Source: Croceitalea dokdonensis DOKDO 023
Lineage (GTDB): Bacteria; Bacteroidota; Bacteroidia; Flavobacteriales; Flavobacteriaceae
Assembly: GCF_001306415.1 (NCBI RefSeq)
Contig: NZ_LDJX01000007.1
Span: forward strand, 62,001-126,000
Length of the DNA stretch: 64,000 nt
Reading direction: 5' to 3'
Shown: positions 27,792 through 37,457 of the stretch, piece by piece
Layout of the letters: each line of letters begins with the position of its first letter
Position numbering within the stretch: the stretch's first letter is position 1
The notes under the pieces: model-generated
Databases searched by the model: none
The model's input: the letters and a program-made list of their open reading frames with translations, nothing else
Told to the model about the DNA's origin: nothing
Translations under genes and position numbers: made by a program

Positions 27792-28973
27792 TCAATGATA
27801 TTCAAAGGTTCCATATTCGCTTTTAATGGTCAATCTTTTTTCTGCTGATGGCGCTACCTTTCCGATTATTTTAGCCTCAACATTAAAGCTTTTGGCAATC
27901 CCAATGATGTCCTCAGCTACTTTCCCATCCACATAAAATTCCAAACGATGCCCACAGTTAAAAACTTTATACATCTCTTTCCAATCCGTGCCGGATTGTT
28001 CCTGTATCAATTGAAACAGTGGTGGTACGTTAAAAAGGTTGTCTTTTATAATATGGAACTCATCCAAAAAATGTAGTATTTTAGTCTGTGCCCCGCCGCT
28101 ACAATGTACCATCCCGTGTATGGCGTTACTGTCGTATTTTTCTAAAATTTTTTTAACGATGGGGGCATAGGTCCTTGTGGGGGACAGTACCAATTTACCG
28201 GCCTTTAAGGGTGAGCCTTTAACCGTGTCCGTAAGTTGTACCCCTCCGGAATACACCAGGTCTTCTGGTACGGCAGCATCATAACTTTCTGGGTACTTTT
28301 TTGCCAAGTCCTTGGAAAAAACGTCATGTCTAGCGGAGGTAAGGCCATTACTGCCCATGCCGCCGTTGTATTCTTTTTCGTAGGATGCCTGCCCAAAGGA
28401 TGCGAGCCCTACAATAACATCTCCCGTTCTAATATTGGCGTTATCAATGACGTCACAGCGCTTAATGCGCGCGGTTACGGTGGAGTCTACGATAATGGTG
28501 CGCACCAAATCACCCACGTCAGCGGTCTCCCCTCCAGTGGCGTGAATGGTGATGCCATGCTCGTTTAAATCAGAAATCAGTTCTTCCGTACCATTGATGA
28601 TGGCGGAAATCACTTCTCCAGGAATCAGATTTTTATTGCGGCCAATGGTAGAGGAGAGCATAATGTTATTTACGGCACCCACACAGATGAGGTCATCAAT
28701 GTTCATGATCAAGGCGTCTTGCGCAATCCCTTTCCAAACGGATAGGTCGCCAGTTTCCCTCCAATACATGTAGGCCAAGGAAGACTTGGTACCGGCCCCA
28801 TCTGCATGCATGACCAAGCAGTGGTCTTCACTTCCAGTAAGGTAATCCGGGACTATTTTACAGAACGCTTTTGGAAAGAGTCCTTTATCTATGTTTTTGA
28901 TGGCATTGTGCACATCCTCTTTGGATGCAGAAACCCCTCTTTGGGCATAACGTTCGCTACTGCGTTGCGACAT
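27792..28973 (-). CDS. purM: Phosphoribosylformylglycinamidine cyclo-ligase (AIR synthase), Bacteroidota type
   Basis: The fifth step of purine synthesis: ATP-dependent ring closure of FGAM to AIR. I take ATG 28973 (MSQRSSERYAQRGVSA), giving 393 residues, over the upstream frame to 29021. Family features are HADGAGTKSSLAY, DALIMNIDDLICVGA, the GGETADVGDLV loop, GLASFGQ and IHGMVHCSGGAQTKIL. Bacteroidota PurM proteins are about 390 residues, longer than the E. coli enzyme of about 345. Confidence 0.88.
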   Translation of the reverse strand: MSQRSSERYAQRGVSASKEDVHNAIKNIDKGLFPKAFCKIVPDYLTGSEDHCLVMHADGAGTKSSLAYMYWRETGDLSVWKGIAQDALIMNIDDLICVGAVNNIMLSSTIGRNKNLIPGEVISAIINGTEELISDLNEHGITIHATGGETADVGDLVRTIIVDSTVTARIKRCDVIDNANIRTGDVIVGLASFGQASYEKEYNGGMGSNGLTSARHDVFSKDLAKKYPESYDAAVPEDLVYSGGVQLTDTVKGSPLKAGKLVLSPTRTYAPIVKKILEKYDSNAIHGMVHCSGGAQTKILHFLDEFHIIKDNLFNVPPLFQLIQEQSGTDWKEMYKVFNCGHRLEFYVDGKVAEDIIGIAKSFNVEAKIIGKVAPSAEKRLTIKSEYGTFEYH

Positions 28974-29128
28974 GATTCTGAAGTTTGCGTAAAAATAGGC
29001 AAAACGGCCCCCATCCGCCAATAGCCTCCATGATTTTCCTGCTTACCATTGGCAATGTTTTTAGAATGCACGTACATTTGAAAAAAGAAAGCGCTAAAGT
29101 TTTCCTAAGTATATCCAAGCCTGCGAAG

Positions 29129-29896
29129 ATGAAGTCCAATTTTTTTATTATCCTCTTTGTTTTATGTTATTTTGGTTGCGCACCAAAAAAGGAGAAAAGC
29201 CCTGATATTTGGAACACAAAACAGGCCGTACTAAAGAATAAAGTACATAATCAGTTATTGGAATATGAAAAAGAGGCCGGCTGGCGCTTATTGTTTGATG
29301 GAAAATCCTTGAATGGATGGCATTTATACAACAAAAGGGATGCTACCAAACAATCTGCATGGGAGGTAAGGGATGGTCTTTTGTATTGTAACCCCAAAGA
29401 TGAAAACAAGCTTGCCGGTGATTTGGTAACAGATGAGGCCTTTGAGGATTATGAGCTTAGCTTTGAATGGAAAATAGCCAGCCGCGGGAACAGTGGTATC
29501 TTCATTAATGTACAAGAGCGTCCAGAAATTTTACAGACCTATCACTCAGGCCCGGAATACCAGCTTTTGGATAGTGACCATATGGATTATGACATAGCTA
29601 CCAAACGTCCTGGATGCCTTTACGGTTTCCTGCCACAGGAAAATAGGGTGGAGGTACATTCAACGGGTCAATGGAACAACTCAACCATCAAGCAAAAAAA
29701 CGGGACGGTGCAGTTTTATTTAAACGGTGTGTTGACGGCTACGGAAGATTTTAATTCGGACCGATGGAAAACTAGGGTGTCTACCTCCAATTTTGCCAAC
29801 CACCCCCACTTTGGTACGCATACCAAAGGGCAGATAGCACTCCAAAATTGGTATTTTGAGGTATGGTTTCGCAATATGAAAATTCGGGAGCTTTGA
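29129..29896 (+). CDS. DUF1080 (3-keto-disaccharide hydrolase-like) lipoprotein
   Basis: A 255-residue protein starting at ATG 29129, which gives a lipoprotein signal (LFVLCYFGC-APKK); the frame extends upstream into the purM promoter region without support. The DUF1080 jelly-roll follows: GWRLLFDGKSLNGWHLYN, DYELSFEWKIASRGNSGIF, QLLDSDHMDYD, and a C-terminal NWYFEVWFRNMKIREL. Some members hydrolyse 3-keto-disaccharides. No oxidoreductase partner is adjacent, so the substrate is open. Confidence 0.85.
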   Translation: MKSNFFIILFVLCYFGCAPKKEKSPDIWNTKQAVLKNKVHNQLLEYEKEAGWRLLFDGKSLNGWHLYNKRDATKQSAWEVRDGLLYCNPKDENKLAGDLVTDEAFEDYELSFEWKIASRGNSGIFINVQERPEILQTYHSGPEYQLLDSDHMDYDIATKRPGCLYGFLPQENRVEVHSTGQWNNSTIKQKNGTVQFYLNGVLTATEDFNSDRWKTRVSTSNFANHPHFGTHTKGQIALQNWYFEVWFRNMKIREL

Positions 29897-29949
29897 TGCA
29901 GGGATTACGACCCAAGTCCTGATAAATGCCGGCACATAACCTAAACTTC

Positions 29950-30948
29950 CTATTCACTATCCGACAGGGTAGGTTGCTTTGCCAAGCAATCATATTCCCA
30001 AATTTTCTTGGAGGTGGCTTGGTCCATATTACCGCCTGAGATGATCAAAAGCACCCTTTTTTTGGTCTTCTGTGTTCGCAACCAACGCCTGATGGCTTCC
30101 ATGGGCATGGCACAGGTAGGCTCTATCCGGCATTTTAATACATGGGTGAGCCATTGTGTCCAATACACCAAGTATTCCTCCTCAATTTCATAAAAACCAT
30201 CCAATTGTTTTAAATATTCAAAGGTGATATTGCCTACTGCCATGGTCATGGCACCATCGGCCAAGGTATCCGGGACCGATTTTAAGCGTTGGATACTTCC
30301 TTTGCGCAGGGATTCCGCTGCATCGTTGGCATTTAAGGGCTCTACCCCAAAAACTTTGGTATTGGGAGATAGGCCTCGGGTCGCCACCAAGGTGCCAGAG
30401 GTAAGTCCGCCACCTCCACAGGGGGTAAAAACGGCATCTATGTTTTGGAGCTCAGAAAAGGCTTCAAGGGCTGTCGTTCCCTGTCCGCAAATGACCTGGT
30501 CATGGTTAAACGGTGGAATCCAGAAAGTGCCATCTTTCTTAGCCGCTTGGGCCACTTTAGCGTCGGTTATGTCCCTGGTTTGGCTCAGCACCACCTTGGC
30601 CCCATAAGCTTGTGTAGCCTGTACCTTTACTTTGGAGGAATATGCGGCCATGAATATGGTGGCTGGAATGCCAAAGCGCTGAGCCGCATATGCCACCGCC
30701 TGCGCATGGTTGCCAGAACTGTTGGCCACAATATGCTTGGGTCTTTCCCCATTTTCCAGTATCCAGGCCAACGTATTTACACCGCCCCTGGCCTTAAAGG
30801 CCCCAATCTTTTGAAAGTTTTCGCACTTAAAGAAAATCTCATGGCCAAGCCATGTATTTAAAACGGACGAACTAAGAATTGGTGTGTTGTTAATGTAGGG
30901 GTCTATCCGTTGTTTCGCAGCAACAATATCCTTTAATCCCAAACCCAT
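29950..30948 (-). CDS. Threonine/serine dehydratase, PLP fold type II (serine racemase-like)
   Basis: A 332-residue PLP enzyme that deaminates threonine or serine to 2-oxo acids, or racemises serine. Residues FKCENFQKIGAFKARGG place the PLP lysine at Lys52; SSGNHAQAVAYAA binds the carboxylate; CGGGGLTSG is the phosphate-binding glycine loop. It lacks the C-terminal ACT regulatory domain of biosynthetic IlvA, so a catabolic or racemase role is more likely. It converges with the DUF1080 gene. Confidence 0.85.
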   Translation of the reverse strand: MGLGLKDIVAAKQRIDPYINNTPILSSSVLNTWLGHEIFFKCENFQKIGAFKARGGVNTLAWILENGERPKHIVANSSGNHAQAVAYAAQRFGIPATIFMAAYSSKVKVQATQAYGAKVVLSQTRDITDAKVAQAAKKDGTFWIPPFNHDQVICGQGTTALEAFSELQNIDAVFTPCGGGGLTSGTLVATRGLSPNTKVFGVEPLNANDAAESLRKGSIQRLKSVPDTLADGAMTMAVGNITFEYLKQLDGFYEIEEEYLVYWTQWLTHVLKCRIEPTCAMPMEAIRRWLRTQKTKKRVLLIISGGNMDQATSKKIWEYDCLAKQPTLSDSE

Positions 30949-31510
30949 ATTCCAGTTTTTGATAAAAATAATGGAATCTGACCCAACTTACGGCATAATT
31001 TATTTGGGTTATGGGTAAAGAGTCATTACCTGCCCATCATTTTGTGATAGGTTTGGCGGGGCGTGCTCATTAGCGCTTGACGCTTTATGGCTTCAGGACT
31101 TCTAGTTTTGGGAATACGATGTAGGGTGATTTTTTTGGCGTATCCCAGTTGAACAACTATAGAGGACATGAGAATGCTTAGCCGTAGGTCTGTGCGCTTT
31201 GGTAAAGGAAAAGGGTATTTAGGGTTTTAGGTAAAGGATGTTGTTTTACAGGCTAAATGGGCTAAGGCGGAATTCCTGTGGAAAAATCTTAGTGCAACAT
31301 CCGCTTTGATATCGTGGGGTTGGTGTATTAATGCTGATGTTGGGTTTGTATGAATCTATGCGCTGATTGTGATGCTTTGGTTTCTATTCAACTTTAAATT
31401 CAACATCATCATCGGCATTCCCTGTGTCCAACGCCCAAGGATTCTCTTTGCATCAATCTGTTCTTGAGACTGTTCTGAATAGGGGAGGTTAATCATGGCA
31501 ACAAAAAGCA
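30949..31510. other. 562-bp gap with only short uncertain frames
   Basis: No credible gene is seen. A 47-codon minus-strand frame (31026-31169, MSSIVVQLGYAKKITLHRIP...) is clean but unrecognised. Near 31395-31500 on the minus strand two short frames (MINLPYSEQSQEQIDAKR and ENPWALDTGNADDDVEFKVE) would join through a frameshift and resemble a small gene in decay. Confidence 0.35.
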
Positions 31511-31804
31511 TCAGGAAATCGCATCCATAAGTTTATCAAACTTTTTTGAAAGGTTCAAATATTCTGTTTCCCAATGATTTGCCATGGAACATTCCTGCAG
31601 GCATCCAGTGGGAGCGAATAATAGCTTCAAATGGTTTTTATCCACCTTCTGCTTGGAGGTTAATTGTGCAATTGCATTTTGTATGGATGCACTTGCTTTT
31701 TTGGGATTTGATGCATCCCAAGGAATTTTATCGCACTTATTCAACAAATCATGTACTTCTTGGAGAACATTAATTAAATCCGTGATGGGCTTGTTCAGCA
31801 TCAT
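31511..31804 (-). CDS. Hypothetical helical protein
   Basis: A 97-residue protein, predominantly helical, with TDLINVLQEVHDLLNKCDKIP and a Cys-containing loop (LLFAPTGCLQECSMANHW). No family is recognised. It sits 65 bp upstream of the GSIII stop on the same strand, so it would be transcribed after glnN. Codon pattern looks like its neighbours. Confidence 0.5.
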   Translation of the reverse strand: MMLNKPITDLINVLQEVHDLLNKCDKIPWDASNPKKASASIQNAIAQLTSKQKVDKNHLKLLFAPTGCLQECSMANHWETEYLNLSKKFDKLMDAIS

Positions 31805-31869
31805 TCTAGCTTTTTAATACATACTAATCCCCAGTACCATACGCCTAGTTGCCACAGTGAAACCCAAAT

Positions 31870-34050
31870 CTATTTTATAAACAATAGCTCTCGATACTTG
31901 GCCAGGGGCCAGATGTCATCCGCAATCAGTTCCTCCAAGGCATCAGCATGCGTTCTTATGGTGTCAAAAAATGGTAAAATTACTTCGCAGTACGCTTCTG
32001 CTTTTTGCATGATATCCGCTTTGGCATCTACCTTTTGTTTTGCTTCCAACATTCTATCCGTGGTTTTTTTTAGGCCTACCATATGTTCAGAAATCAGCTC
32101 TAAAACATTTAATTGCGGCTCTGTCAGCTTTTTATGTGCCGCACCGTAGACCTCCTTTAGGCCGGCGATGTTTTCCAACAGCAGGTTTTGGTGCCTAAGG
32201 GCTGCCGGTATAATATGGTTATAGGCCAGTTCCCTTAGAATGCTTCCCTCAATCTGTAGGTGGGAAATATAGTTGTGCAACTCTACCTCTTGATGTGCGA
32301 TGAGCTCTTTTTCATTCATCACCCCAGTAGCGCCAAATAATGAGATGCTTTCTATGGAAGTCAGTATTTTTAAGGCATCGGGCGTGTTCTTGTTGTGGCT
32401 CAATTTACGTTTACGAGCCTCATCCTGCCATTTCTTGCTGTACCCATCCCCATCAAAACGGATACGCTTGGAGGTTTTAATGTATTCCCGCAACACATTA
32501 AAAACCGCTTCGTCTTTTTTAAGTCCTTTTTTATCGATGAGCACATCCACCTCTTTCTTAAAATCCATGAGCTGCTGCGCCACAATGGTGTTGAGCACGG
32601 TCATGGGCTTGGAACAGCTTGTCTTGGCCCCTACGCCGCGCATTTCAAACTTATTTCCCGTAAAGGCAAAGGGAGATGTTCTGTTCCTGTCCGTATTGTC
32701 CAACAATATTTCCGGTATTTTACCTACCACGTTGAGCTTGAGTTCCGTTTTCTCCTGCGGGGACAGTTTTCCTTTGGAAACGCCCTCCAACTCATCCAGG
32801 ACCTCCCCTAGCTGTGTGCCCACAAAGATGGAAAAAATAGCAGGTGGGGCTTCGTGGCCGCCCAGTCTATGGTCATTGCTGGCAGAGGCAATGGAGGAGC
32901 GCAATAACTCCTCGTAGGTATCTACGGCCTTTATGGTATTGATGAAAAACGTCAAAAATTGAAGGTTTTTCATGGGCGTGGAGCCGGGACTCAATAAATT
33001 AACGCCAGTATCTGTGGCCAAGGACCAATTATTATGTTTTCCAGACCCATTTATTCCCGCAAACGGCTTCTCATGGAAGAGCACCTTAAAGCCATGGTCA
33101 TCTGCAATTTCCTTCATCACATCCATCAATAATAAATTGTGGTCTACGGATAGATTGGCCTCTTCAAAAACAGGGGCCAGTTCAAACTGATTGGGCGCCA
33201 CCTCATTATGCCTGGTCTTAACGGGGATTCCCAAAAGCATACATTGTCTTTCCAAAGCGCTCATAAAGGCAAGGACTTTGTTGGGAATAACACCAAAGTA
33301 ATGGTCGTCCAGTTGTTGTTGCTTTGCAGCGGCGTTACCTACCAAGGTCCTGCCCGTCATTAAAATATCCGGGCGTGATTGGGCCAGTGCCTTATCCACT
33401 AAAAAGTACTCCTGCTCCCAACCTAGGGTAGCATTGACTTTACGCACATTCTTGTCAAAGTATTGTGCCACGGCCGTTGCAGCATGGTCAACGGCGTGTA
33501 GGGCCCGCAATAAAGGAGCTTTATTGTCCAATGCCTCGCCGGTGTAGGACACAAATATGGTGGGAATACAAAGTGTGGTTTTGTAGACAAAGGCAGGTGA
33601 GGTAGGGTCCCAAGCGGTATATCCACGGGCTTCAAAGGTGTTGCGGATACCACCACTGGGAAAACTAGAGGCATCAGGTTCTTGCTGCACCAATTGGCTA
33701 CCGCCAAAACGTTCCAGACCTTGCCCGTTGTCCATAACATCAAAAAAGGCATCGTGTTTTTCTGCAGTTGCGCCCGTAAGCGGTTGAAACCAATGGGTAT
33801 AATGCGTTGCTCCCATGGAAATGGCCCAGGCCTTCATCCCTTCGGCCACTTGATCCGCTATTTTACGGTCTATCTTACCCCCGGAAAAAATAGCGGCCTG
33901 TACCTTATTGTAAGATTCCTCAGTTAAAAACTGAAGCATTTTAGCATCGTTAAAAACATTCCTAGCGTAGAGTTCGGAACGCTTTTCCAACTCTTTGACC
34001 ACTAAGGGCTTTTGAACTTTTAGCGCACTGAGTGCCTCAAATCTCATCAT
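31870..34050 (-). CDS. glnN: Glutamine synthetase type III
   Basis: GSIII makes glutamine from glutamate, ammonia and ATP and is the main form in many Bacteroidota. The 726-residue length is typical and about twice that of GSI monomer cores. Visible marks are THWFQPLTGATAEKHDAFF, the catalytic EQEYFLVD and NQFELAPVFEE, GINGSGKHNNWSL, NDHRLGGHEAPPA, and NRTSPFAFTGNKFEMRGVGA. It is divergent from the GSII gene, sharing a 206-bp promoter region. A second ATG at 34047 cannot be excluded as the start. Confidence 0.96.
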   Translation of the reverse strand: MMRFEALSALKVQKPLVVKELEKRSELYARNVFNDAKMLQFLTEESYNKVQAAIFSGGKIDRKIADQVAEGMKAWAISMGATHYTHWFQPLTGATAEKHDAFFDVMDNGQGLERFGGSQLVQQEPDASSFPSGGIRNTFEARGYTAWDPTSPAFVYKTTLCIPTIFVSYTGEALDNKAPLLRALHAVDHAATAVAQYFDKNVRKVNATLGWEQEYFLVDKALAQSRPDILMTGRTLVGNAAAKQQQLDDHYFGVIPNKVLAFMSALERQCMLLGIPVKTRHNEVAPNQFELAPVFEEANLSVDHNLLLMDVMKEIADDHGFKVLFHEKPFAGINGSGKHNNWSLATDTGVNLLSPGSTPMKNLQFLTFFINTIKAVDTYEELLRSSIASASNDHRLGGHEAPPAIFSIFVGTQLGEVLDELEGVSKGKLSPQEKTELKLNVVGKIPEILLDNTDRNRTSPFAFTGNKFEMRGVGAKTSCSKPMTVLNTIVAQQLMDFKKEVDVLIDKKGLKKDEAVFNVLREYIKTSKRIRFDGDGYSKKWQDEARKRKLSHNKNTPDALKILTSIESISLFGATGVMNEKELIAHQEVELHNYISHLQIEGSILRELAYNHIIPAALRHQNLLLENIAGLKEVYGAAHKKLTEPQLNVLELISEHMVGLKKTTDRMLEAKQKVDAKADIMQKAEAYCEVILPFFDTIRTHADALEELIADDIWPLAKYRELLFIK

Positions 34051-34075
34051 GATATCCGTGTATTCGTGTGACCCG

Positions 34076-34083
34076 CAAAATTA
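34076..34083 (-). promoter_or_regulatory. Candidate -7 element of the GSIII gene
   Basis: On the minus strand the sequence TAATTTTG matches the Bacteroidota -7 consensus TAnnTTTG and lies 26 bp before the ATG. A matching -33 TTTG is not evident. Confidence 0.4.
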
Positions 34084-34215
34084 ACAATTTCGTAATAGTA
34101 CCCTAAATAAAATCATTTTTCCCTAAGAAACCCCTTTTAAAATAGGGGTTGTCCAATTTTTAATAACTTTTGACTAATTAGACCCCGTAAAATATAGGAT
34201 ATTCATAAAAAAAAT

Positions 34216-34223
34216 TATTTTTG
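34216..34223 (+). promoter_or_regulatory. Candidate -7 element of the GSII gene
   Basis: TATTTTTG fits TAnnTTTG and lies 34 bp before the GSII ATG. The -33 element is not clear. Confidence 0.4.
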
Positions 34224-34256
34224 GAAATTAGTAAAATGTAAAAAATTACCGCGATT

Positions 34257-35273
34257 ATGAGCAAATCAAAATTAGAGTACATCTGGCTAGATGGCTATTT
34301 TCCAACACAAAACATGCGAAGCAAAACTAAGGTCGTCAATGATTTTAGTGGAAAATTGGAAGACTGCCCCATGTGGTCTTTTGACGGGAGTTCCACACGC
34401 CAAGCAGAAGGTGGCTCTTCTGACTGCTTGCTTAAACCAGTTGCCATTTATCCCGATCCAGCAAGGAAAAACGGTTGGTTGGTGATGACAGAAGTATTAA
34501 ATGCGGATGGTACGCCGCACGTTTCTAACGGGAGGGCTACCATTGATGATGATGATAACGATTTTTGGTTTGGCTTTGAGCAAGAATACTTTATCATGGA
34601 TACCGCTACCCAATTGCCCCTAGGTTTCCCTATCGGTGGCTATCCTGCACCCCAAGGGATGTACTACTGCTCTGTTGGTGGTAAAAACACCCACGGAAGG
34701 GATTTGGTGGAGGAACACGCGGACCTCTGTATTGAGGCAGGTTTAAACTTTGAGGGCATTAACCAAGAGGTTGCCTCTGGGCAGTGGGAATTTCAGTTGT
34801 TCGCCAAAGGAGCAAAAAAAGCAGGTGATGAAATTTGGATAGCACGGTACTTATTGGACCGTTTAACCGAACAATATGGGTACTACATTGAGTACCATCC
34901 TAAGCCGTTAGGGAAGGATATGGACTGGAACGGTTCTGGTATGCACGCCAATTTCTCTAATACCACCTTAAGAACTTGCGGTGACCAAGCCACATATGAA
35001 AAAATCTGTGAAGCCTTTAGACCTGTGGTTAAGGAACATATTGCCGTGTATGGTGAATTTAACGACCAGCGTTTAACAGGACTTCATGAAACGGCTGCAA
35101 TCACAGATTTTAGCTTTGGTATTTCTGATAGGGGAGCCTCTATCCGTATCCCTATCGCTACGGTAGAAAGTGGTTGGAAAGGTTGGTTAGAAGATAGAAG
35201 GCCGGCTTCCAATGGGGATCCATACAAAATTGCAGGAAGGATTATAGAAACCGTTAAGTCTGCGGATATCTAG
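34257..35273 (+). CDS. glnA: Glutamine synthetase type II (eukaryotic-like)
   Basis: A 338-residue GSII, the short form otherwise known from eukaryotes and some bacteria. It starts MSKSKLEYIWLDGYFPTQ (beta-grasp), then MWSFDGSSTRQAEGGSSDCLL, the metal-binding FWFGFEQEYFIMD, GINQEVASGQWEFQ, WNGSGMHANFSNTTL, and the ATP-binding SFGISDRGASIRIP. It lacks the adenylylation loop of GSI-beta. A strong terminator follows 25 bp after the stop. Confidence 0.96.
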   Translation: MSKSKLEYIWLDGYFPTQNMRSKTKVVNDFSGKLEDCPMWSFDGSSTRQAEGGSSDCLLKPVAIYPDPARKNGWLVMTEVLNADGTPHVSNGRATIDDDDNDFWFGFEQEYFIMDTATQLPLGFPIGGYPAPQGMYYCSVGGKNTHGRDLVEEHADLCIEAGLNFEGINQEVASGQWEFQLFAKGAKKAGDEIWIARYLLDRLTEQYGYYIEYHPKPLGKDMDWNGSGMHANFSNTTLRTCGDQATYEKICEAFRPVVKEHIAVYGEFNDQRLTGLHETAAITDFSFGISDRGASIRIPIATVESGWKGWLEDRRPASNGDPYKIAGRIIETVKSADI

Positions 35274-35298
35274 GATAGCATTAATTGTTGTAAACTTA

Positions 35299-35347
35299 AA
35301 AACCACCTACTTGGTCGCACTAAGCGACCAACGGGTGGTTTTTTTAT
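35299..35347 (+). terminator. Terminator of the GSII gene
   Basis: The outer stem AAAACCACC pairs with GGTGGTTTT and the inner stem TTGGTCGC (35311-35318) pairs with GCGACCAA. A T-rich tail follows. It could also serve the convergent gene at 35428. Confidence 0.9.
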
Positions 35348-35427
35348 TATCTTATTTTTTGATAAGGCTAAAACGTGTACCTAATTATCCCTTCCTTCCT
35401 ATATTTTCTAGGCCATAACAGGGCCTT

Positions 35428-37047
35428 TTAAAAATTAGGGGCAACGTCTATACTTTGCAAGGGCGTGTTCATCCAATAGGTTTTGCTCTCAGGTAACTGA
35501 AGAACAGGTTGACTGGCAGAAAACAAAGGAAGTTCCTTTTGCATAAAATAGGTGTTGTGCCCTTTAAAGTTGTTGGGTTCCATTGGGGATTGCACAAAAA
35601 ATTCCCTAAACTGATATAATTCTTCCAAGCGCGGCTCCTGTAATAAATTCCCCTCTTTATCTTTTATTTTTTTGACCACCACCTTAAGTTTTTGCTTATT
35701 TGGGTCTATAAAGGTGGAAAACAACTTTTTTTGTTGTGGGATATCCTTTTTTTGCTTCGAATTCGGTGTAACGGTAAATGAGTCTGGCCCTACCAAGGTA
35801 AGACCCTTAAGCGGCACCTCTTGCCCATCATAGCGTACCTCAATGTTGCGGAGTTTTAGGTTTTTTACTTCAGATAGTGGTTTATTTAGGGTAAACCGTA
35901 GGTTTTTATTTTTGGAATCCACTTCTAAAGACGTTATGCTGAACAAGGGCGGGCGTGCCACTCGAAACTTGTTTTTAAAAGAGATATAGTTTAGGAATAG
36001 CTTGTCTCCCAGTTCCTTATATTCAATTAAAATCCGAAATAACACCCCTTTGTCTTCTACAATGTTTTTGGTACGTGTGCTGGTGTAAGACGTTTTTTTC
36101 CCTAAAACGGTTTCTATTTCATAAACTTCGTTGACTTCATAAAAGAATTTTCTGATGGCAAAGTCCTCCTTAGCAATATAGATGATACCATTTGCCAAAT
36201 AGGGTTCAAAATCTGCCCGGAACTTTATCTTATATACCTTTTTATTATCGTAGTATGTGGTACCAGATAAAGTGAACGTATGATTTTTTATAAAATCCTC
36301 CCTGAGATTATACACGTAGGAAAAAGTTTTGATCCTGTTATTTCTAATGGGGTCATGAACCCTTAGCAACATCAATTCATTACCACCCCTGCTCTGTAAG
36401 AGCGCGCCTGGCACTATTTTGGTAAAATCTGTATAGTCATAGGGCTGTCTAGCGAGGGAATCTATTTTAAATTGCTTGTTTTCCTTGTATTCATGGATAA
36501 GGAAATTGGTCATGACGGTGTCTATGCTCTTAAATCCATGGTCAAGAACGGAAATTATAGCCTCGTTCAAATTTATATAGGTATCATTCTTGCGTTGATA
36601 ATCCCGGTAATAGCCCAAGTAAGCATAGGTCTCATCTGGGTAATTGTTATACAAATTATTTATGGCGTATTGGACAATTTCCTCGGCGGATAATGTTTTG
36701 AGTTTTGCCGTCACCACCGCCTCTTCCAATTCAAAAAGAGCAGGGGCCAATAAGACCACATTGGTTTGTCCAAGTTTGAAGGTTGATAGTGCCGTTTGCT
36801 GTTTTTCATACCCCATGGATGAAATTTCAATGTTATCCCCAGACGCTTTGAACCAAGTTGGTATTCTAAAACTTCCATCCTCATTGGAGATGACCCCAAC
36901 AGCCTTACCCTGAATACGGATGGTGGCAAACGCTACCGGGGTTCTGCTCTTGGCATCCAGTACAATGCCCTTAAAAAAATCTTCCTGTGCACAAACCCCA
37001 AGACTTGCAAAGAAAAGAAGGACCAGAAAAATAAACGGAATTTTCAT
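35428..37047 (-). CDS. Carboxypeptidase-regulatory-like domain protein, copy A
   Basis: A 539-residue secreted protein. ATG 37047 (MKIPFIFLVLLFFASLGVCAQ) gives a clean signal peptide; the frame continues upstream to 37230 without conserved look. Residues about 25-110 form the CarboxypepD_reg-like beta-sandwich (FKGIVLDAKSRTPVAFATIR, ISSMGYEKQ). The remaining 400 residues have LYNNYPDETYAYLGYYRDYQ, IRNNRIKTFSYVYNLREDF and a beta-rich body. The family is frequent in Bacteroidota and its role is unknown, probably outer-membrane associated. Copy B lies at 38297-39928. Confidence 0.8.
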   Translation of the reverse strand: MKIPFIFLVLLFFASLGVCAQEDFFKGIVLDAKSRTPVAFATIRIQGKAVGVISNEDGSFRIPTWFKASGDNIEISSMGYEKQQTALSTFKLGQTNVVLLAPALFELEEAVVTAKLKTLSAEEIVQYAINNLYNNYPDETYAYLGYYRDYQRKNDTYINLNEAIISVLDHGFKSIDTVMTNFLIHEYKENKQFKIDSLARQPYDYTDFTKIVPGALLQSRGGNELMLLRVHDPIRNNRIKTFSYVYNLREDFIKNHTFTLSGTTYYDNKKVYKIKFRADFEPYLANGIIYIAKEDFAIRKFFYEVNEVYEIETVLGKKTSYTSTRTKNIVEDKGVLFRILIEYKELGDKLFLNYISFKNKFRVARPPLFSITSLEVDSKNKNLRFTLNKPLSEVKNLKLRNIEVRYDGQEVPLKGLTLVGPDSFTVTPNSKQKKDIPQQKKLFSTFIDPNKQKLKVVVKKIKDKEGNLLQEPRLEELYQFREFFVQSPMEPNNFKGHNTYFMQKELPLFSASQPVLQLPESKTYWMNTPLQSIDVAPNF

Positions 37048-37299
37048 AACAAGGTTTACGTTACTTTCACGGATATGGCAAGTAGGGCGGGAAAGCATAC
37101 TTTTGGTTTTTGTTTGGTCTGCAAGCCAGAGCTTTTTTGTCGTAAAATATTTGTTCTGGTTCTCTTTCAAAAGTGTCTGGATTAAGACACGTTCTTTTTG
37201 TGATAATCGTTTGTGCTTTTTTGGCTTCATACAACAAATCTAAAAATTGGATTTGTTGCGTTAGGTTATTGAATTTGCCAAGAAAATCTTTTTTGGTTG

Positions 37300-37444
37300 C
37301 TTAACGGTCTCGGCTCGTATGAGTAGTTGCGTGGTTTAGCACTAAACTTTACAAGTACACACCAAACTGGAAATCCGCGAGTCCCGAAGCTTTGGGATTC
37401 AGAGGTAGGCGAGAACAAGCAATTACTTATAGCCATTGTTGTGC
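37300..37444. repeat. Structured intergenic element downstream of the DUF6090 gene
   Basis: This 145-bp stretch contains the perfect inverted repeats GTTTAG-CA-CTAAAC (37334-37347) and GAnTCCC...GGGAnTC (37379-37400, around AAGCTT), and ends with GTTGTGC (37438-37444). Similar intergenic sequences with these palindromes recur in marine Flavobacteriia as I remember them, but copy number is unchecked. It may be the recombination or repeat part of a mobile cassette. Confidence 0.5.
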
Positions 37445-37457
37445 TATCGTTATTTTA

